Position numbers and translations under genes: made by a program. Below are positions 63,676-64,000 of a stretch of DNA of 64,000 bases, one piece after another. Below the pieces are notes generated by a model. That model saw only the letters and a program-made list of their open reading frames with translations. It was not told the DNA's origin and did not search any database. The DNA lies in contig NZ_SMKW01000035.1 in assembly GCF_004348985.1 (NCBI RefSeq), forward strand, positions 1 through 64,000. Direction: 5' to 3'. This DNA is from Saccharopolyspora elongata (GTDB taxonomy: Bacteria; Actinomycetota; Actinomycetes; Mycobacteriales; Pseudonocardiaceae). Position 1 is the first letter of the stretch. The number at the start of each line of letters is the position of its first letter.

Positions 63676-63909
63676 TCACGGGGTCGGATGGGGAAGCGCC
63701 TGCAGCACGGTGTTGGGCTCGACGAAGATGCCGTCGGGCAGGCTTCGGAGGCGTTCCAGGTGCGCCGCCGGTGCGCCCAGCGCGACGCACTGCTGGTAGA
63801 TCTCCTGCTTGGTGGCCGGGAAACGCACGTGGCAGAGGAACCTGAGGAGTTCTCCGCGATCGGGTACGGGCATCGTTCCCCCCGCCCGTCGAACCGGTTG
63901 GGTCGACAT
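63676..63909 (-). CDS. DUF2795-like small protein
   Basis: A 77-residue protein from ATG 63909 (GGAGGGG 7 nt upstream; ATG 63873 is an alternative). The core LLRFLCHVRFPATKQEIYQQ, then GAPAAHLERLRSLPDGIF, has the DUF2795 pattern (x-F-P-A-x-K-x-x-I and L-x-x-L-P). Such proteins are small helical hairpins of unknown function. Tail-to-tail with the DUF3040 gene. Confidence 0.65.
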   Translation of the reverse strand: MSTQPVRRAGGTMPVPDRGELLRFLCHVRFPATKQEIYQQCVALGAPAAHLERLRSLPDGIFVEPNTVLQALPHPTP

Positions 63910-63976
63910 CCGGCTACCCCTCCGGCGCGGCGCGCACACGCGGCACGGCGATGACGGCGCGGATGGGGCTGGCGGG

Positions 63977-64000
63977 TCAGACGGCGACCATCTCGCGGGC
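63977..64000 (-). CDS. Possible C-terminus of a gene cut by the right edge
   Basis: The minus strand from the edge reads AREMVAV then TGA. Seven codons are too few to identify it. Confidence 0.25.
   Translation of the reverse strand, partial: AREMVAV

Overview
The window reads as chromosomal DNA of a high-GC actinomycete, most likely a Pseudonocardiales member close to Saccharopolyspora. Reasons: strong G/C preference at third codon positions, GTG/TTG starts, DUF397/XRE and DUF3040 genes, an acyl-CoA carboxylase epsilon subunit, ESX-type WXG100 proteins and mycothiol-dependent-enzyme folds. No rRNA, tRNA or CRISPR array was seen. The left edge clips the first codons of an IS701-type transposase.

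Layout. (1) 0.3-12.3 kb is a catabolic region. It holds a UbiX-like prenyltransferase, two NCS2 nucleobase permeases and an ATZ/TRZ deaminase in one operon; a TTG-start amidohydrolase; a FadR-type regulator; an orphan molybdenum hydroxylase large subunit; and a thiolase-like/DUF35/TIGR03084 operon. The FadR gene and the divergent promoter share the 11-mer ATTACATGCAA, so one regulator may control the block. (2) 12.4-18.7 kb: a TIR-transmembrane-beta-propeller protein, SsuD and SsuA without SsuBC, DUF3040 and an ArsC-like protein. (3) 18.8-26.6 kb: a ClpC-type unfoldase with a HAIR-like site, small unknown genes, two eroded genes (MFS tail, AMP-ligase with a large internal deletion), a methyltransferase, a lone XdhC Rossmann domain and RecQ. 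(4) 27-31 kb: a CE1758/CE1759-type monooxygenase-reductase pair, DUF899 and a glutamine-synthetase-like ligase.

(5) 31-39.2 kb: a methyltransferase, a two-headed TetR regulator and the acyl-CoA carboxylase operon (beta-epsilon-alpha), then a secreted CocE/NonD hydrolase. (6) 39.3-46 kb is accessory: an XRE-DUF397 pair, an ESX-type polymorphic toxin with an EndoU RNase tip and a coupled candidate immunity gene, and two tandem methyltransferases divergent from a TetR gene across a CTAGAGTT operator. (7) 46-57.2 kb: AbgT transporter plus M20 amidohydrolase with an Lrp regulator; GntR and RpiR regulators; and a four-gene coupled operon (APC permease, GS-like ligase, amidohydrolase, M20 amidase) that looks like a split FluG locus. 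(8) 57.3-64 kb: MBL hydrolase, MFS transporter, LysR regulator, secreted M9 collagenase, a second DUF3040 and a DUF2795-like gene.

The most unusual feature is a dispersed intergenic element of about 175-255 bp, present four times (131-303, 16405-16589, 26567-26762 reverse, 50933-51187). The copies keep the same nested hairpins while the paired bases change together, with G-T wobbles, so structure seems conserved over sequence. One copy also carries short terminal inverted repeats and a possible TATA target duplication, so it may be a MITE-like foldback element or a mobile structured RNA.
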